Of a DNA stretch of 64,000 nucleotides, positions 27,104-37,345 are shown piece by piece (position 1 is the stretch's first letter; every line of letters begins with the position of its first letter). Both the position numbers and the translations under genes were made by a program. This DNA is from Letharia columbiana (lineage: Eukaryota; Ascomycota; Lecanoromycetes; Lecanorales; Parmeliaceae): positions 124,001 through 188,000 of the forward strand of contig NW_023501076.1 in the NCBI RefSeq assembly GCF_014066305.1, written 5' to 3'. Below the pieces are notes generated by a model, which ran no database searches, had not been told where the DNA came from, and saw only the letters and a list, made by a program, of their open reading frames with translations.

Positions 27104-28029
27104 TTAGGCTTTGTTCTCTACAACATCTACCATGAACGCGCCACCCAATCTGCAGTAATGTCAGCGACCACCTCAGATTGAAGAGATAGGGTGCTTGTAG
27201 AGCTTACAGGATCGCGGGTTCGTGAAGACTTCGGTGCTCGTAACTCATGGTTCCTACACCACCAGCTGCGAACACGTTAGCAGACTTCAACAACCGGAGA
27301 TGGAGAGGGCGGGCGGCAAAAGCATACCTTCCAACAGTAACGACACTCCGTCTGTCAACTCCCTCCCAATCCAGCGCATAGCGAACGCTCGCAGTATATG
27401 CCCATGTGCCACGAGCAGCACATCACTAACCGGCGCCTCACCCTTCGGTTTCCCAATAGCTTCATCGTGGAAGCGCGCTCGTATGTCTTTGATCAATCGA
27501 TCTAGTCGGTTCGTAACATCTGCAGGCGATTCTCCCCCCGGACATCCATCCCTCCAAATATCCCACACCTTCTCCCCAGCTTTTTCCCTCTGTTCTGTTA
27601 TCTGCACACTTGTCAAACCCTCGTAGTCTCCGTAGTCCCATTCGCGTATGTCTTCTGTGACTTGCACTTTGGCTTCTGTGCGTACATCGCACGGAGTGTG
27701 TTTGTCGTGCCAGGGAAGTTTGTCGCGGCAGCCGATGTCGAGGAGTTCGAGGGTGCGACGAGCGCGGGAGCGCGGGGACACGTAGCTAGAGGAACAAGTG
27801 GTTAGTAAGTGTGGACTAGATGCTTGGAATGCGGATAACGGAGGGCGTACATGTGGGCAAGCTTGGAGGGGACAATGAGTCTGTCGTCGCCCACCAGCGC
27901 TCGGCTGGTGGCGCGAATTCGCTTCTCGCCGTTCTGTGTCAACGGTAACTCTGTGGTACCCGTGTGTCGACCGTTAAGTGACCATTCTGTTTCACCGTGG
28001 CGGATGATGAAGGCTCGTGGGGTCGTCAT
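27104..28029 (-). CDS. SHB17: Histidine-phosphatase family protein, SHB17-like sedoheptulose-1,7-bisphosphatase
   Basis: Exons 28029-27851, 27785-27328, 27265-27208 and 27149-27104 give 246 residues. The catalytic motif is [10 protein letters not shown] with the phosphohistidine at residue 11. [45 protein letters not shown] and [12 protein letters not shown] follow in the order seen in yeast Shb17, which hydrolyses sedoheptulose-1,7-bisphosphate to feed ribose synthesis without the oxidative pentose pathway. The WDYGDYEG and WRDGC motifs separate it from ordinary phosphoglycerate mutases. Two 3' exons are easily missed: the frame seems to end at 27208 with TAA, but GTAAGC there is a donor and splicing to 27149 adds [14 protein letters not shown]. 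Introns are 65, 62, 58 nt. It is probably cytosolic (also nuclear in yeast). Substrate is inferred from motif similarity. Confidence 0.88.
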
Positions 28030-28503
28030 TGTGGAGGTTGGTAGGGAGTGGTGGGGATAAAGAGCGGCAGTGAAGGGCGGGTGTGAGAAAACAATGAGGA
28101 GCAGCGGAGAAGGCTCTTTAAGAAAGATCAGATCAACAGCGCTTTGCAACGAAAGGTCTCAATCATCCCAGAGCTCAGTCATCATTGAGTAAGAAAGTCA
28201 ATTGCCTATCATCCGGCGTCCCGCCATGACATATGCAACTAATTATAGAGGACGCATCTGTGGAAGTCGCTGGGTCACCGTCGCGCAGAGACGGAGATGG
28301 CGGGTATTTCTCGCATTCAAGAGACGTCCTCAGAGCTCAGCTCGGCGAAGTATTACATACTCAATTCGTAGTGAAGGCTGGAGGATTCAATGAATGAGAA
28401 AATAGCATCACATAGATCCATGTAGGCTAGTCTCAACTAGGGAATTCTGAGACTTCATCTCTTGGCCCAAAGTCTTCTCCCTTCTCCGACATCGCATTAT
28501 GTG
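28030..28503. other. Divergent intergenic region
   Basis: About 475 bp between the start of the SHB17-like gene (-) and the start of the small membrane protein gene (+). It should hold both promoters. No recognisable element beyond short GA- and CT-rich patches was seen. Confidence 0.5.
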
Positions 28504-28920
28504 ATGCTCAATACTCCAAAAACCATGTCCAAGGCTCCTCAAGCCCGCACAATTATACTCGCTGCTGGTGTCGCCGCTACCACTGTCACTGGAGCCTGGT
28601 ATGGTGCGGGATTAAAGATGAAGAAGGATATGAAACAGGTGCGGATCATTCTCCGTGCCAGTTCTCTCCAATCTCTGCCACTTCCGTGGCTCTCTTCGCA
28701 GCAGTGAGGACTTCCAGTTGACCAAAATCTTTTGGCGTAGGAAGCCAAAGTTAGAGCAGAAGTCACACCCGCGGACATGATCGCCTATCTGGAACAAACA
28801 AGATCAGGACTCGTGGCCAAGAAGATTGGGCTGGAAAATAAGATTTCGCAGTTAGAGGCAAGGGTGGCTAGAGTGGGAGGCGCCGAGGTCGATGATGGAG
28901 CGAAGGGGAGACGGTTTTGA
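28504..28920 (+). CDS. Small single-helix, coiled-coil protein of unknown function
   Basis: Exons to 28638 and 28741-28920. From the ATG at 28525 the product has 97 residues; from 28504 it has 104. I favour 28525 (MSKAPQARTIILAAG) because it leaves a short basic N-terminus before one hydrophobic helix, IILAAGVAATTVTGAWYGAG. A charged C-terminal half follows, likely coiled coil: TPADMIAYLEQTRSGLVAKK, then IGLENKISQLEARVARV. This resembles small mitochondrial inner-membrane or ER anchors by shape only. The intron has a weak donor (GTGCGG) but a good TAG acceptor and keeps the frame; its 102-nt length is typical. I do not recognise the family. It is divergent from SHB17-like, so co-regulation is possible but not shown. 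Confidence 0.65.
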
Positions 28921-30273
28921 GGCTTTCGTAGAAGAGCTGTTGGAACAAGTTGCTTGGCAAAATTGAGTGTTGCCGTGGACCTAGATGGCTTCTCGATGGA
29001 GTAGGACAATAATGTTGTCTTCTTATTATCCTGATCCTTTGTATTAGCCCAGTCTAGCTGACCGTCGTGCAGCATCGGAGATCCAGGAACGGACAAGCTC
29101 AAGCAGTCTAAGGCACTCAGAACGGTCCAAACCCTTAGATGTTGGACAGGAGCAGCGTCAATGAGGGAGACTTATCCGCCTTTCAACCTGATCTTAGAGT
29201 AATTTGAACTGTGAACGACAAATGAATCGGGATTGATGCCTAAAGTTGAAGCTATTCAATGTTTTTAGGGCAAAGTTTCGAAGATCTGTGGATCTGTACC
29301 GTTGCATCTGTCCTGTTCCGACACCATGCCTGTCGGATTGTCTCAGCTAGCAGTCGAGTGGAAGGGTCCAGAAGCTGGTCAGCCATGGCGGATCTTGCCT
29401 TGAATGGACGATATTCATGGGAGTAGTGATGCTGTTCATGTGCTGCTGGACGGTGGTGTTCCGGTTGGCAGGTGTCATGCGGGAATTGGCCGCTGGTTGA
29501 TGCTCTCCATCGATACAGTACCGTATCGGTAGCGCCATTCGCTAAGCTGTCAGCTTTGGAGTTCGAATCCAGCTTGGGCCAGATGTTTTGATTTGAACAT
29601 TTTTGATGGGCCGCTCAAAGACGCCTATGAACCTCAAACTCAGTTTGCATAGCTTCTTGGGTCTTGTGAGACATTTTCGAGCTTTTTGCTTGCCTTACAA
29701 ACCTGGTTTCTGCCTAGGTGGTGGTTGTGTTGTTGTTGTTGCTCCTCCTCGCTGTGGCCGACCCCCTGCTAGCGCCTTTTCAGGCCTTCGTGAACAGAAC
29801 ATCAAAACACCGCCGATTCTGCACTTGATACGAGTCGATGAGCAGCACATTATGATCGATGATCTCCTGTGATATTCGAACTACATCCTACTACGTTGCT
29901 TCATGCGAAGTAACGGCAATTTTAGTATGTCTGGTGGTGGTTGCGGAATCTTTAATTTATTGGAACATATTTCATAATAGGAGTTTACCCTCTATCTCAA
30001 GTTTCTGGCGCAGTGGTATCTTCTACATTCACTCGCTAATATCGTACAGAAAAAAAAAATTACAAATCCGCCCACGAAGGCAAGGATATTTTACCCATTA
30101 GTTTAGTTACTCGGTATTCAACATACCATTAGGCGGGGAGCGAGAGCAGAGAGTGAGAGAGAGAGAGCGCGTGATTTGCCAAAAACCCACTGAGGGACGC
30201 TTTAGGATGGTGATGGCGCCAAAACCCACTGGAGGACGCTCTAGGATGGTGAGGACATTAGCTAGCAAACAAC

Positions 30274-30306
<33 letters not shown>

Positions 30307-31583
30307 CCAATTGAAGAAAAGAAAAAAAGAATAAGGCAAGTCCTCCTCCCACACCACCAGCACCAGAAACTTGAGATCTCTTTTTTTGCCCTTTCGAAGT
30401 GTCTAAAAAACTCAACCCGCCGACGCTGACAGTAGCTCCAGCCGCGCTCCTGACAGTGTATGGAGGTGCATTGTTCTCTGCCTTGACTTTTGGTCTTTAG
30501 GCTGTATGTTGCCATCTCTGATTCGTTGAGATAACACACTACATACTATAGCTTTGGAGCCCACTTTCATCCCCAATTTCTAACCTTGGTGCTCTCGCTC
30601 TACATAACTGCTACACATTCCCGCCTCAACCTACCATCAACGTCGTTGCTCGTGAATCGGATCTCGCGAGTAAATTTCCACCAGGCGAGGTGTCCAAAGA
30701 TGTGTCATGGAATCAGACAGCCCTAGCAGATCCCCGAAGCCATACCCACCTGGAGGTCTATCGATTATGATGCTCCCGCTGAAGCGATGCGTATTCGTGA
30801 ATGACGTCCCGGCCAGGAACGGTGGCCCGAATCGATGTGAAGCGAGAAATCTCTACGGCTCAGACTGCAGCTTTTTGTGGCAATCAAGATATACGGAATT
30901 GACTCTTCGTAGCAACTATACGCGTCGAAGAGTATTAGATTTGACAGGAGGAATGGTTTCGCACTCGGATTGACGATGTTCTTAGGATCTATCCGGCGAA
31001 GGTACCTTCGTTCGTGGCAGCATGACTGCTTTGCAGCAGATATCCTGTCATCGAGGTCACTTTCCTCGGAGATGCGCTATAATGTTTCGCAGATAGGCTC
31101 GTAGTTTTGGACCGTCGGATGGCTTAGTGATGAGCAGGATTCACAAAACGCGTTCATCTCGAGGGTCTGGCCCGTTTTCTGAGATTGTAGAATGGCTTGA
31201 TGAGTAGGAGTTCTGAGCGGCATACTGTTTGGGGAATCGACCGGTGTTTTAGGCACATCGGATAGCATAATGGAGGTATAGATCCTTAAAGAGTATGCTG
31301 CCCAGGTAAATCAACCAGTCTTTTACGGTCATAGGATAGGAGGAGGATGATGAGCAGATGTTCGGGGAATCATCAACCCGTGGCTCGAAGATCTCTCAGG
31401 AGTTTAGGATCTAGGAGTAGGAGGATTTGGGTGAAGAAGGGCGTTGGAAGGCCGATGAGGCGATGTGGTTTTATAGAAGGATGGGATCATGGTAAGGCAA
31501 GACTTTCACGGCGAGAGAGATCGACGAATTTCATTGCGACTTGACGGCTATAGAACAATAGCGGTTCTTTGGAATCGGTTATG
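28921..31583. other. Intergenic, repeats but no supported gene
   Basis: About 2.7 kb with only short, unrelated open frames. The 88-codon frame at 30707-30973 (+) is Ser/Pro/Arg-rich and unrecognised. A T-loop-like string near 29560 was checked as a tRNA and rejected. The interval contains a tandem duplication plus poly-A stretch (30179-30305), described separately. Confidence 0.45.
30179..30305 (+). repeat. 40-bp tandem duplication followed by a 29-base poly-A run
   Basis: Two near-identical ~38-bp copies (30179-30216 and 30219-30256) share the core AACCCACTG, GGACGCT and TAGGATGGTGA with a few substitutions. About 20 bp later a pure run of 29 A residues occupies 30277-30305. The arrangement could be the 3' end of a retroposed transcript, or a simple tandem duplication beside a chance homopolymer. 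No target-site duplication or coding remnant was found. Confidence 0.6.
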
Positions 31584-33256
31584 TTATCCTTGAGCATGTT
31601 CCTCGTCACCCAGTCTGCGTCCGTCGTCCTGGCCGCCGTAGACACCTCCATCTAGGATCCATGCTTCGTTGTCATCGTTGTCGTCTTGCACTCTTCGCCA
31701 TGCGCTCTTGCGGGGCTGGTTCTCCTTGTTTTCCTTCTCCATGTCGGTGTCTTTATCTTTGCCCTTCCATACAGGTCTGATAAGACTGCCTAGTAAAGGG
31801 TTTCTGCTAAACCCCCCACCACCATCACCCCCTCCACCCACATGCGCCTCCCCTTGGTCAGCGACCACTTCATCCTCCACTTCATCCCCACCACTAGCTC
31901 TCGGTCTCTCCACCTCGCCCATCCTCTTCACAACCTTCCCGCCAACCAGATCAACACTAAGAACTACCCTCCTCTTCTCATATTCCGGCTTCGCATTCCA
32001 CTCCTGCTCTCGCAATACCTTCTGCTGCCTCTTCAACTGCGCCGCTCGCTCCACAGGAGAAGACCACATGCTGAGGCCTGAGGTGGGCGTTTCAAAGTCG
32101 GCGGCTTCGTCGATGATGTGAGTGCGACGCGCGTTTTCGGCTTGGTAGGCTAGGAGCTTGTCGCGGTGTTGTTTAGCTAGGTCAAGGGTATTGTCTGCGG
32201 TAGAGGATGATGGCGAGGCTGCACCGCTGGAGGCGTTGGTGAAAGGGCGGGAGGTAGAAGCTAGGTTCGGCCGGCGGTGGGATGCGTTGTTTAGATTCAT
32301 CTTCTCCTGCCCGCGTTCTTGGCGCAGCGAGTCAATCATGGCGCTTATTTCTTGGGAGGAAAGGAGTGGATGCCCGCAGAATGTGCAAGGGCCGATGCCT
32401 TCTTTCACGCAGACTATCTTTCCGCAATTGAGACAGTTGGGAGCGGCGACGAGGAGGGGATGTCGTGTTGCAAGACAGGTGCAGCGGCGGGATGAGGGAT
32501 CGGCGGAGAGGGAGGGATTGGTTTGCAGCTCAAGGGTGCGAATGGCGGAGTCCTGTTGGTGGTTAGTAAGGGCCATTTGAAAAGGAGGGGGAAAGGGCGG
32601 CGTACGAGGTCTTGGAGGGTTGTGGATGCGCCGTGCATCGAGTTGCCGCCTGCGACATTGATCTTGGTTTTGGGAGCGGGTGAAGAAGTTCTGGAGGATG
32701 TACGAGAACCTGAGCGGATGTTGGGGAGGTCCGAGATAAGATGTCCTGTTGCTGAAGGTGGGGGTTTGGCAGCTGGGGTAGAGGTTGCTGATGCGACTTT
32801 GGGCAATTGGCGTGCGTCCGGCTGATCTGAGAGAGCCAAAGTCTTTGCAAGAGCAGGCTCTGGCCGTGAACGCTTGCTACCGCCCATGTAGTCCTCCTCA
32901 TCCCTTTTCTGGTATGCGCGAAGCGTGTTCCCATAGTCCTCTGGCTGCCGTGGAGGTGGAAGCTTGTTAAGAGGGGCCTTCTTCTTTCGTGGTTTGCGAG
33001 CACCCTCGGGCGGAACTGGGGCTGGGGCTGGGGCTGGATCTAGAGCTGGAGTGGCTGTATTTGGGGCGTCTCTGCGTGCATTGAAGGAGCTTATGAATTC
33101 GAGAGCTTTGGGTGAGTCTCCCAAAAAGTTCTTGAGATGATCGGCGGCTGCATCCTTTGGAAGCGCGGAGGTATAGTCGATGATCTGTTTCAAGGAGCCT
33201 TGATCAAGAGGGAGAAGGTGAGAGAGCTGAGTCGTTGCCCAAGTAGAGTGAGCCAT
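31584..33256 (-). CDS. ASC-1/TRIP4-type C2HC5 zinc-finger protein (Rqt4-like)
   Basis: Exons 33256-32606 and 32552-31584, joined over a 53-nt intron, give 539 residues. The N-terminal ~60 residues (LSHLLPLDQGSLKQIIDYT...) resemble the CUE-like fold of ASC-1 proteins. A Pro/Ala/Ser-rich linker with KPRKKKAPLNKLPPP follows. The zf-C2HC5 finger lies at about residues 241-276: CTCLATRHPLL, then PNCLNCGKIVCVKEGIGPC and TFC, with the family's Cys/His ligands all present. The C-terminus has a charged helix (RAAQLKRQQKVLREQEW) and acidic and Gly-rich stretches. TRIP4/Rqt4 proteins act with a Slh1/ASCC3 helicase to split collided ribosomes in quality control, and in animals as a transcription coactivator. 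The ASC-1 assignment is firm; the Rqt4 role is inferred from family. The chosen ATG precedes the helical N-terminal domain and excludes a Ser/Phe-rich upstream extension. Confidence 0.88.
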
Positions 33257-34625
33257 ACTGAACTGAAAGCAAGGGTATGACGAAATACTTGAGAGCTGAA
33301 GGTGATGTTCAAAATATCGTGGTCTGTCGGACAAGGATGACATGCATGACATGACAACGGGATCGACTCAGGGATCTTTCACGCTAGGCAGGGCTGGCGC
33401 TGTACTTGAGCGACAACGAGGTTTCATGATCCATCATTGGCACATGACGCTCTTGCGGTCTTGCTAATCATCAAACATCCCTCATTGCTTGTTGCATTGC
33501 AGCGTCATGGATACCTCCATGCTCCGTTAAATCCGACCAGTACCTGAGACCATTGAATGCACTTCAGACTCCCTGCGACCATGAATCCTTTATGGGAAAT
33601 CATCAACACACGGCAAGAGAGTTTCTCGATCAATCCAATACCCGGGCAAGTGCTTGCTTTAGTCCACTCAACTATCTAGCAGCTACTACTCTTAATCCAA
33701 CTGGAATTATCTCATCTATATGGGAGGCAATTCTCAATCCACTCAGTCAGGTCACCTAACGCATTCTGATCTCCCTGAACCATGCAAATGTGCTGCTTGT
33801 TTTCCTTTATTCTGCTTGTTCATCAGAATAATCGAGGCGTATTGAAGACATGCTGCCCTGGCTCATTTGCCTTGCTTTGCAAAAGACATTGCCCTTACTT
33901 GATCCTCTCCTTTCCTTCTACTCTGAACAAAAGCGAAAAGCCGCGGTGTGCTCTGGTCTGCCATGTGGTCCCTACACAAAACACTATGTTTGCGGTGTCT
34001 TTAACGACGAGGGCACTATCTGAAAGTGACCGCCCATCGGTGAATAAAGACGCACAATACGTTGGAACCTCGCACTTGTTCGAGGACCCAACGCTCGGTC
34101 GATCCGTAGCATTCGAGTGTAGACCTCTAGAGCCTGTAGTACCCCAAAGCTTACGGTTCAGGTATCCATCGATCATGCTGTTTTGTAGTTTTGTACTTCT
34201 TGCTTTCCTTGAGCTGCGAGCTTTATCTGACAAATCTGCTCAAGGATGTCCGTCACGGATCATCAAAGAATGGAATCAACACAAAAAGCCGAACATGGAA
34301 ATAGCAAGATGTCAAAGGCACCGCGGAGATGGTTAAAGACTTTAACAAAAACCCTTGTTCGGCCTTCCTTTGTTAAGTTTTGTACTTTTGACACATTTAT
34401 GAAGCAGAACTCCATGGTGCGCATCAAAGCCTTCTTCAATGGGGGTTGCTAGCTCTGGTTCCCTTGTTCTAGCTTTGACTGTTGCAATCGCGCGCATACA
34501 AATGGACGGTCTGCGCTCGAGAAAGACGACTTCTCGAACATACACACCCACAAGCATTTACAGTCAACCACCACATTTCATCCTATTCTTCTAGAAGTCA
34601 TTAAAATTCACACCAAGCCGTCAAG
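33257..34625. other. Divergent intergenic region
   Basis: About 1.4 kb between the starts of the ASC-1-like gene (-) and the small secreted protein gene (+). Open frames such as 33782-34336 (+) are Cys/Phe/Pro-rich, lack domain character and are probably noise. The last ~60 bp before 34626 are rich in C and A, a typical fungal promoter-proximal leader. Confidence 0.5.
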
Positions 34626-35077
34626 ATGCATACTTCCGTCGTCTCAGCACTCCTCTTTGCCGCGTGTGCCTTTTCCCTTCCCGCAGAGCAAAAGAAGAGC
34701 GTTGTCGCTCGCACAGCTCCAGCCACTCCGCTGCTAATCAGGGGGGTAAGTAATGTTCTCGCTTACCAACAAAGAACTGATACTGATTCAAGAATCAATA
34801 GTGGAATGTCACCGACCCGACCTGCAATCTGGACAACATTCATGCCCTGGGATTCATGGGTCCCAACGAGGACACCTGGGGCAACGGAGGTTGGTACACC
34901 ACCTACTCCTTGAGTCGCGCTTTAGCCGCCAACGAGACACTCAATCTATTCGCCTCAGCTGGTGGTAACAACTGTGGCACATTCTTGTACTCTGTCCCTG
35001 CCGGTACGGCAAATGGCTGTTATGAGCTTGGCGACAATCAGGAATTCTCTTGTATGCAGATGGGTACCCCAGCATAA
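34626..35077 (+). CDS. Small secreted protein, effector-like
   Basis: Exons 34626-34745 and 34802-35077, joined over a 56-nt intron (GTAAGT..ATAG), give 131 residues. The N-terminus MHTSVVSALLFAACAFSLPA is a clear signal peptide. The mature part begins WNVTDPTCNLDN in exon 2 and contains four Cys (TCN, NCGTF, NGCYE, SCMQM), enough for two disulfides. It has an N-glycosylation sequon at NVT and another at NET, and a Trp/Gly-rich stretch, EDTWGNGGWYTTYS. Size, signal peptide and even Cys number fit the small secreted proteins that fungi use on host or environmental surfaces. I recognise no named family and assign no function. It lies beside the minisatellite block in a gene-poor interval. Confidence 0.75.
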
Positions 35078-35698
35078 GTGCCTGGCACACGCGGTGGAGA
35101 TTGTAATGGCAGTTGTAAGTAGAGCGGGAGCGGGAGCGACTTCGTCTTTTTGGTTTGTTTTCATCTGCTTTTTAGCCGGCAGTCGAAGGGGGACGCTCCT
35201 TGGCCATACACGCTTTGTTTTTCGTGGCGCTTTTTTTGATTTATGCTAGTAATGATGTCCGACAAACTCAAGAGCAGCAAAAGTGATGAGAGCGTGTCAA
35301 ACCAGGACGTATAAAACAAACCTCCATCTTAAACCAACCTACCCCAACACTACTGCCTTCAACCACTATCTATCGTCCGCTCTGTAGGCACTTCCAGCTG
35401 TCGCTGCTAGGGGGTACAGCTAGGGCTACTAAATTCATCACTGTACTTGCCGGTCGCGTGAGTTGACAGATCTGGGATACCGAGGTAGATAGCCATTGCA
35501 ATCGCTTTCGAGAGATTAGCAAGGATACTCCAAGATGGGATCGGTGGGTCTGAGCTTAGAATAAGGATCTTGACATACGATGCTAGGATTTGCGTTCCCA
35601 TCGTAACTCATCTTGCTCACCTTTCAGGCCCACCTGCATCACCCTCGACTCACCTTTGAAGGGTGATTATCAGGGCGGCGAGAGGCACTTTCCTCGAT
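35078..35698. other. Intergenic, left flank of the minisatellite
   Basis: About 620 bp downstream of the small secreted protein gene. No credible reading frame. The sequence is of ordinary composition until the anchor motif at about 35699 starts the tandem array. Confidence 0.55.
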
Positions 35699-37345
35699 GC
35701 CCGCAGGGGGAAAAGGCGACCCATACAAAATCTCCCATATAAATCTCCCATACAAATCTCTCACCAGTTTCTCCCATACAAATTTCTCCCATATAAATCT
35801 CCCATACAAATCTCTCACCAGAATCTCCCATACAAATTTCTCCCATACAAATCTCCCACCAGAATCTCCCATACAAATCTCCCACCAAAATCTCCCATAC
35901 AAAATCTCCCATACAAATCTCCCACCAATTTCTCCCATACAAATCTCTCACCAGTTACTCCCATACAAATCTCCCATATAAATCTCCCATACAAATCTCC
36001 CACCAAATCTCCCATACAAATCTCCCATCTATTTCTCCCATAATCAAATCTCCCTACAAATCTCCCATACAAATCTCCCATACAAATCTCCCATATAAAT
36101 CTCCCATACAAATCTCCCATACAAATCTCCCATACAAATCTCTCACCAGAATCTCCCATACAAATCTCCCATACAAATCTCCCATACAAATCTCCCACCA
36201 ATTTCTCCCATACAAATCTCCCACCAGTTTCTCCCATACAAATCTCCCATACAAATCTCCCATACAAATCTCCCATACAAGATCTCCCATACAAATCTCC
36301 CATACAAATCTCCCATACAAATCTCCCATACAAATCTCCCATACAAATCTCCCATACAAATCTCCCATACAAATCTCCCATACAAATCTCCCACCTATTT
36401 CTCCCATACAAATCTCCCATACAAATCTCCCACCTATTTCTCCCATACAAATCTCCCACCTATTTCTCCCATACAAATCTCCCATACAAATCTCCCATAC
36501 AATTCCTATACAAATCTCCCATACAAATCTCCCTACAAATTTCTCCCATACAAATCTCCCATACAAATCTCTCACCAGTTTCTCCCATACAAATCTCCCA
36601 TACAAATCTCTCACCAGTTTCTCCCATACAAATCTCCTATACAAATCTCCCATACAAATCTCCCATCAGAATCTCCCATACAAATCTCCCTCATCCATCT
36701 CCCATACAAATCTCCCACCTATTTCTCCCACCTATTTCTCCCATACAAATCTCCCATACAAATCTCCCACCTATTTCTCCCATACAAATCTCCCACCTAT
36801 TTCTCCCATACAAATCTCCCACCTATTTCTCCCATACAAATCTCCCATCCAAATCTCCCACCAAATCTCCCATACAAATCTCCCATACAAATCTCCCATA
36901 CAAATCTCCCATACAAATCTCCCATACAAATCTCCCATACAAATCTCCCACCAATTTCTCCCATACAAATCTCCCATACAAATCTCCCACCAAAATCTCC
37001 CATACAAATCTCCCATACAAATCTCCCATACAAATCTCCCACCTATTTCTCCCATACAAATCTCCCATACAAATCTCCCATACAAATCTCCCACCAATTT
37101 CTCCCATACAAATCTCCCATACAAATCTCCCATACAAATCTCCCACCAAAATCTCCCATACAAATCTCCCATACAAATTTCTCCCATACAAAATTATCTC
37201 CCATACAAATCTCCCACCAATTTCTCCCACCAGAATCTCCCACCAGAATCTCCCACCAATTTCTCCCATACAAAATCTCCCATACAAATCTCCCCGCAGG
37301 GGGAAACGGCGACCCAGACAAAGTCTCCTATACAAATCTCCCATG
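35699..37345. repeat. 13-bp minisatellite array with a flanking anchor motif
   Basis: The array is built from the unit CTCCCATACAAAT, repeated for about 1.6 kb (length divided by 13 gives roughly 120 units). Variant units carry CACCAATTT, CACCAGAAT, CACCTATTT or CATATAAAT endings, some with TCTCACC. The left edge (about 35699-35722) and the right edge (about 37293-37316) carry copies of one GC-rich anchor, CCGCAGGGGGAAA followed by GGCGACCCA, each running straight into the repeat. The minus strand is nearly free of stops, and because 13 is not a multiple of 3 all three minus frames read the same 13-residue cycle MGDLYGRFVWEIC. I regard it as non-coding, expanded by slippage or unequal crossing-over. 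Confidence 0.95.

Noticed and set aside
29500..29585. tRNA-like T-loop (GTTCGAATC) near 29563
   Set aside because: The flanking five-base stem does not pair properly in the standard register and no matching acceptor, D or anticodon arms could be built.
35639..37344. Long minus-strand open frames (up to 214 codons) through the minisatellite
   Set aside because: They are produced by the stop-free 13-bp repeat in all three frames at once, with no signal peptide, splice structure or non-repeat domain.
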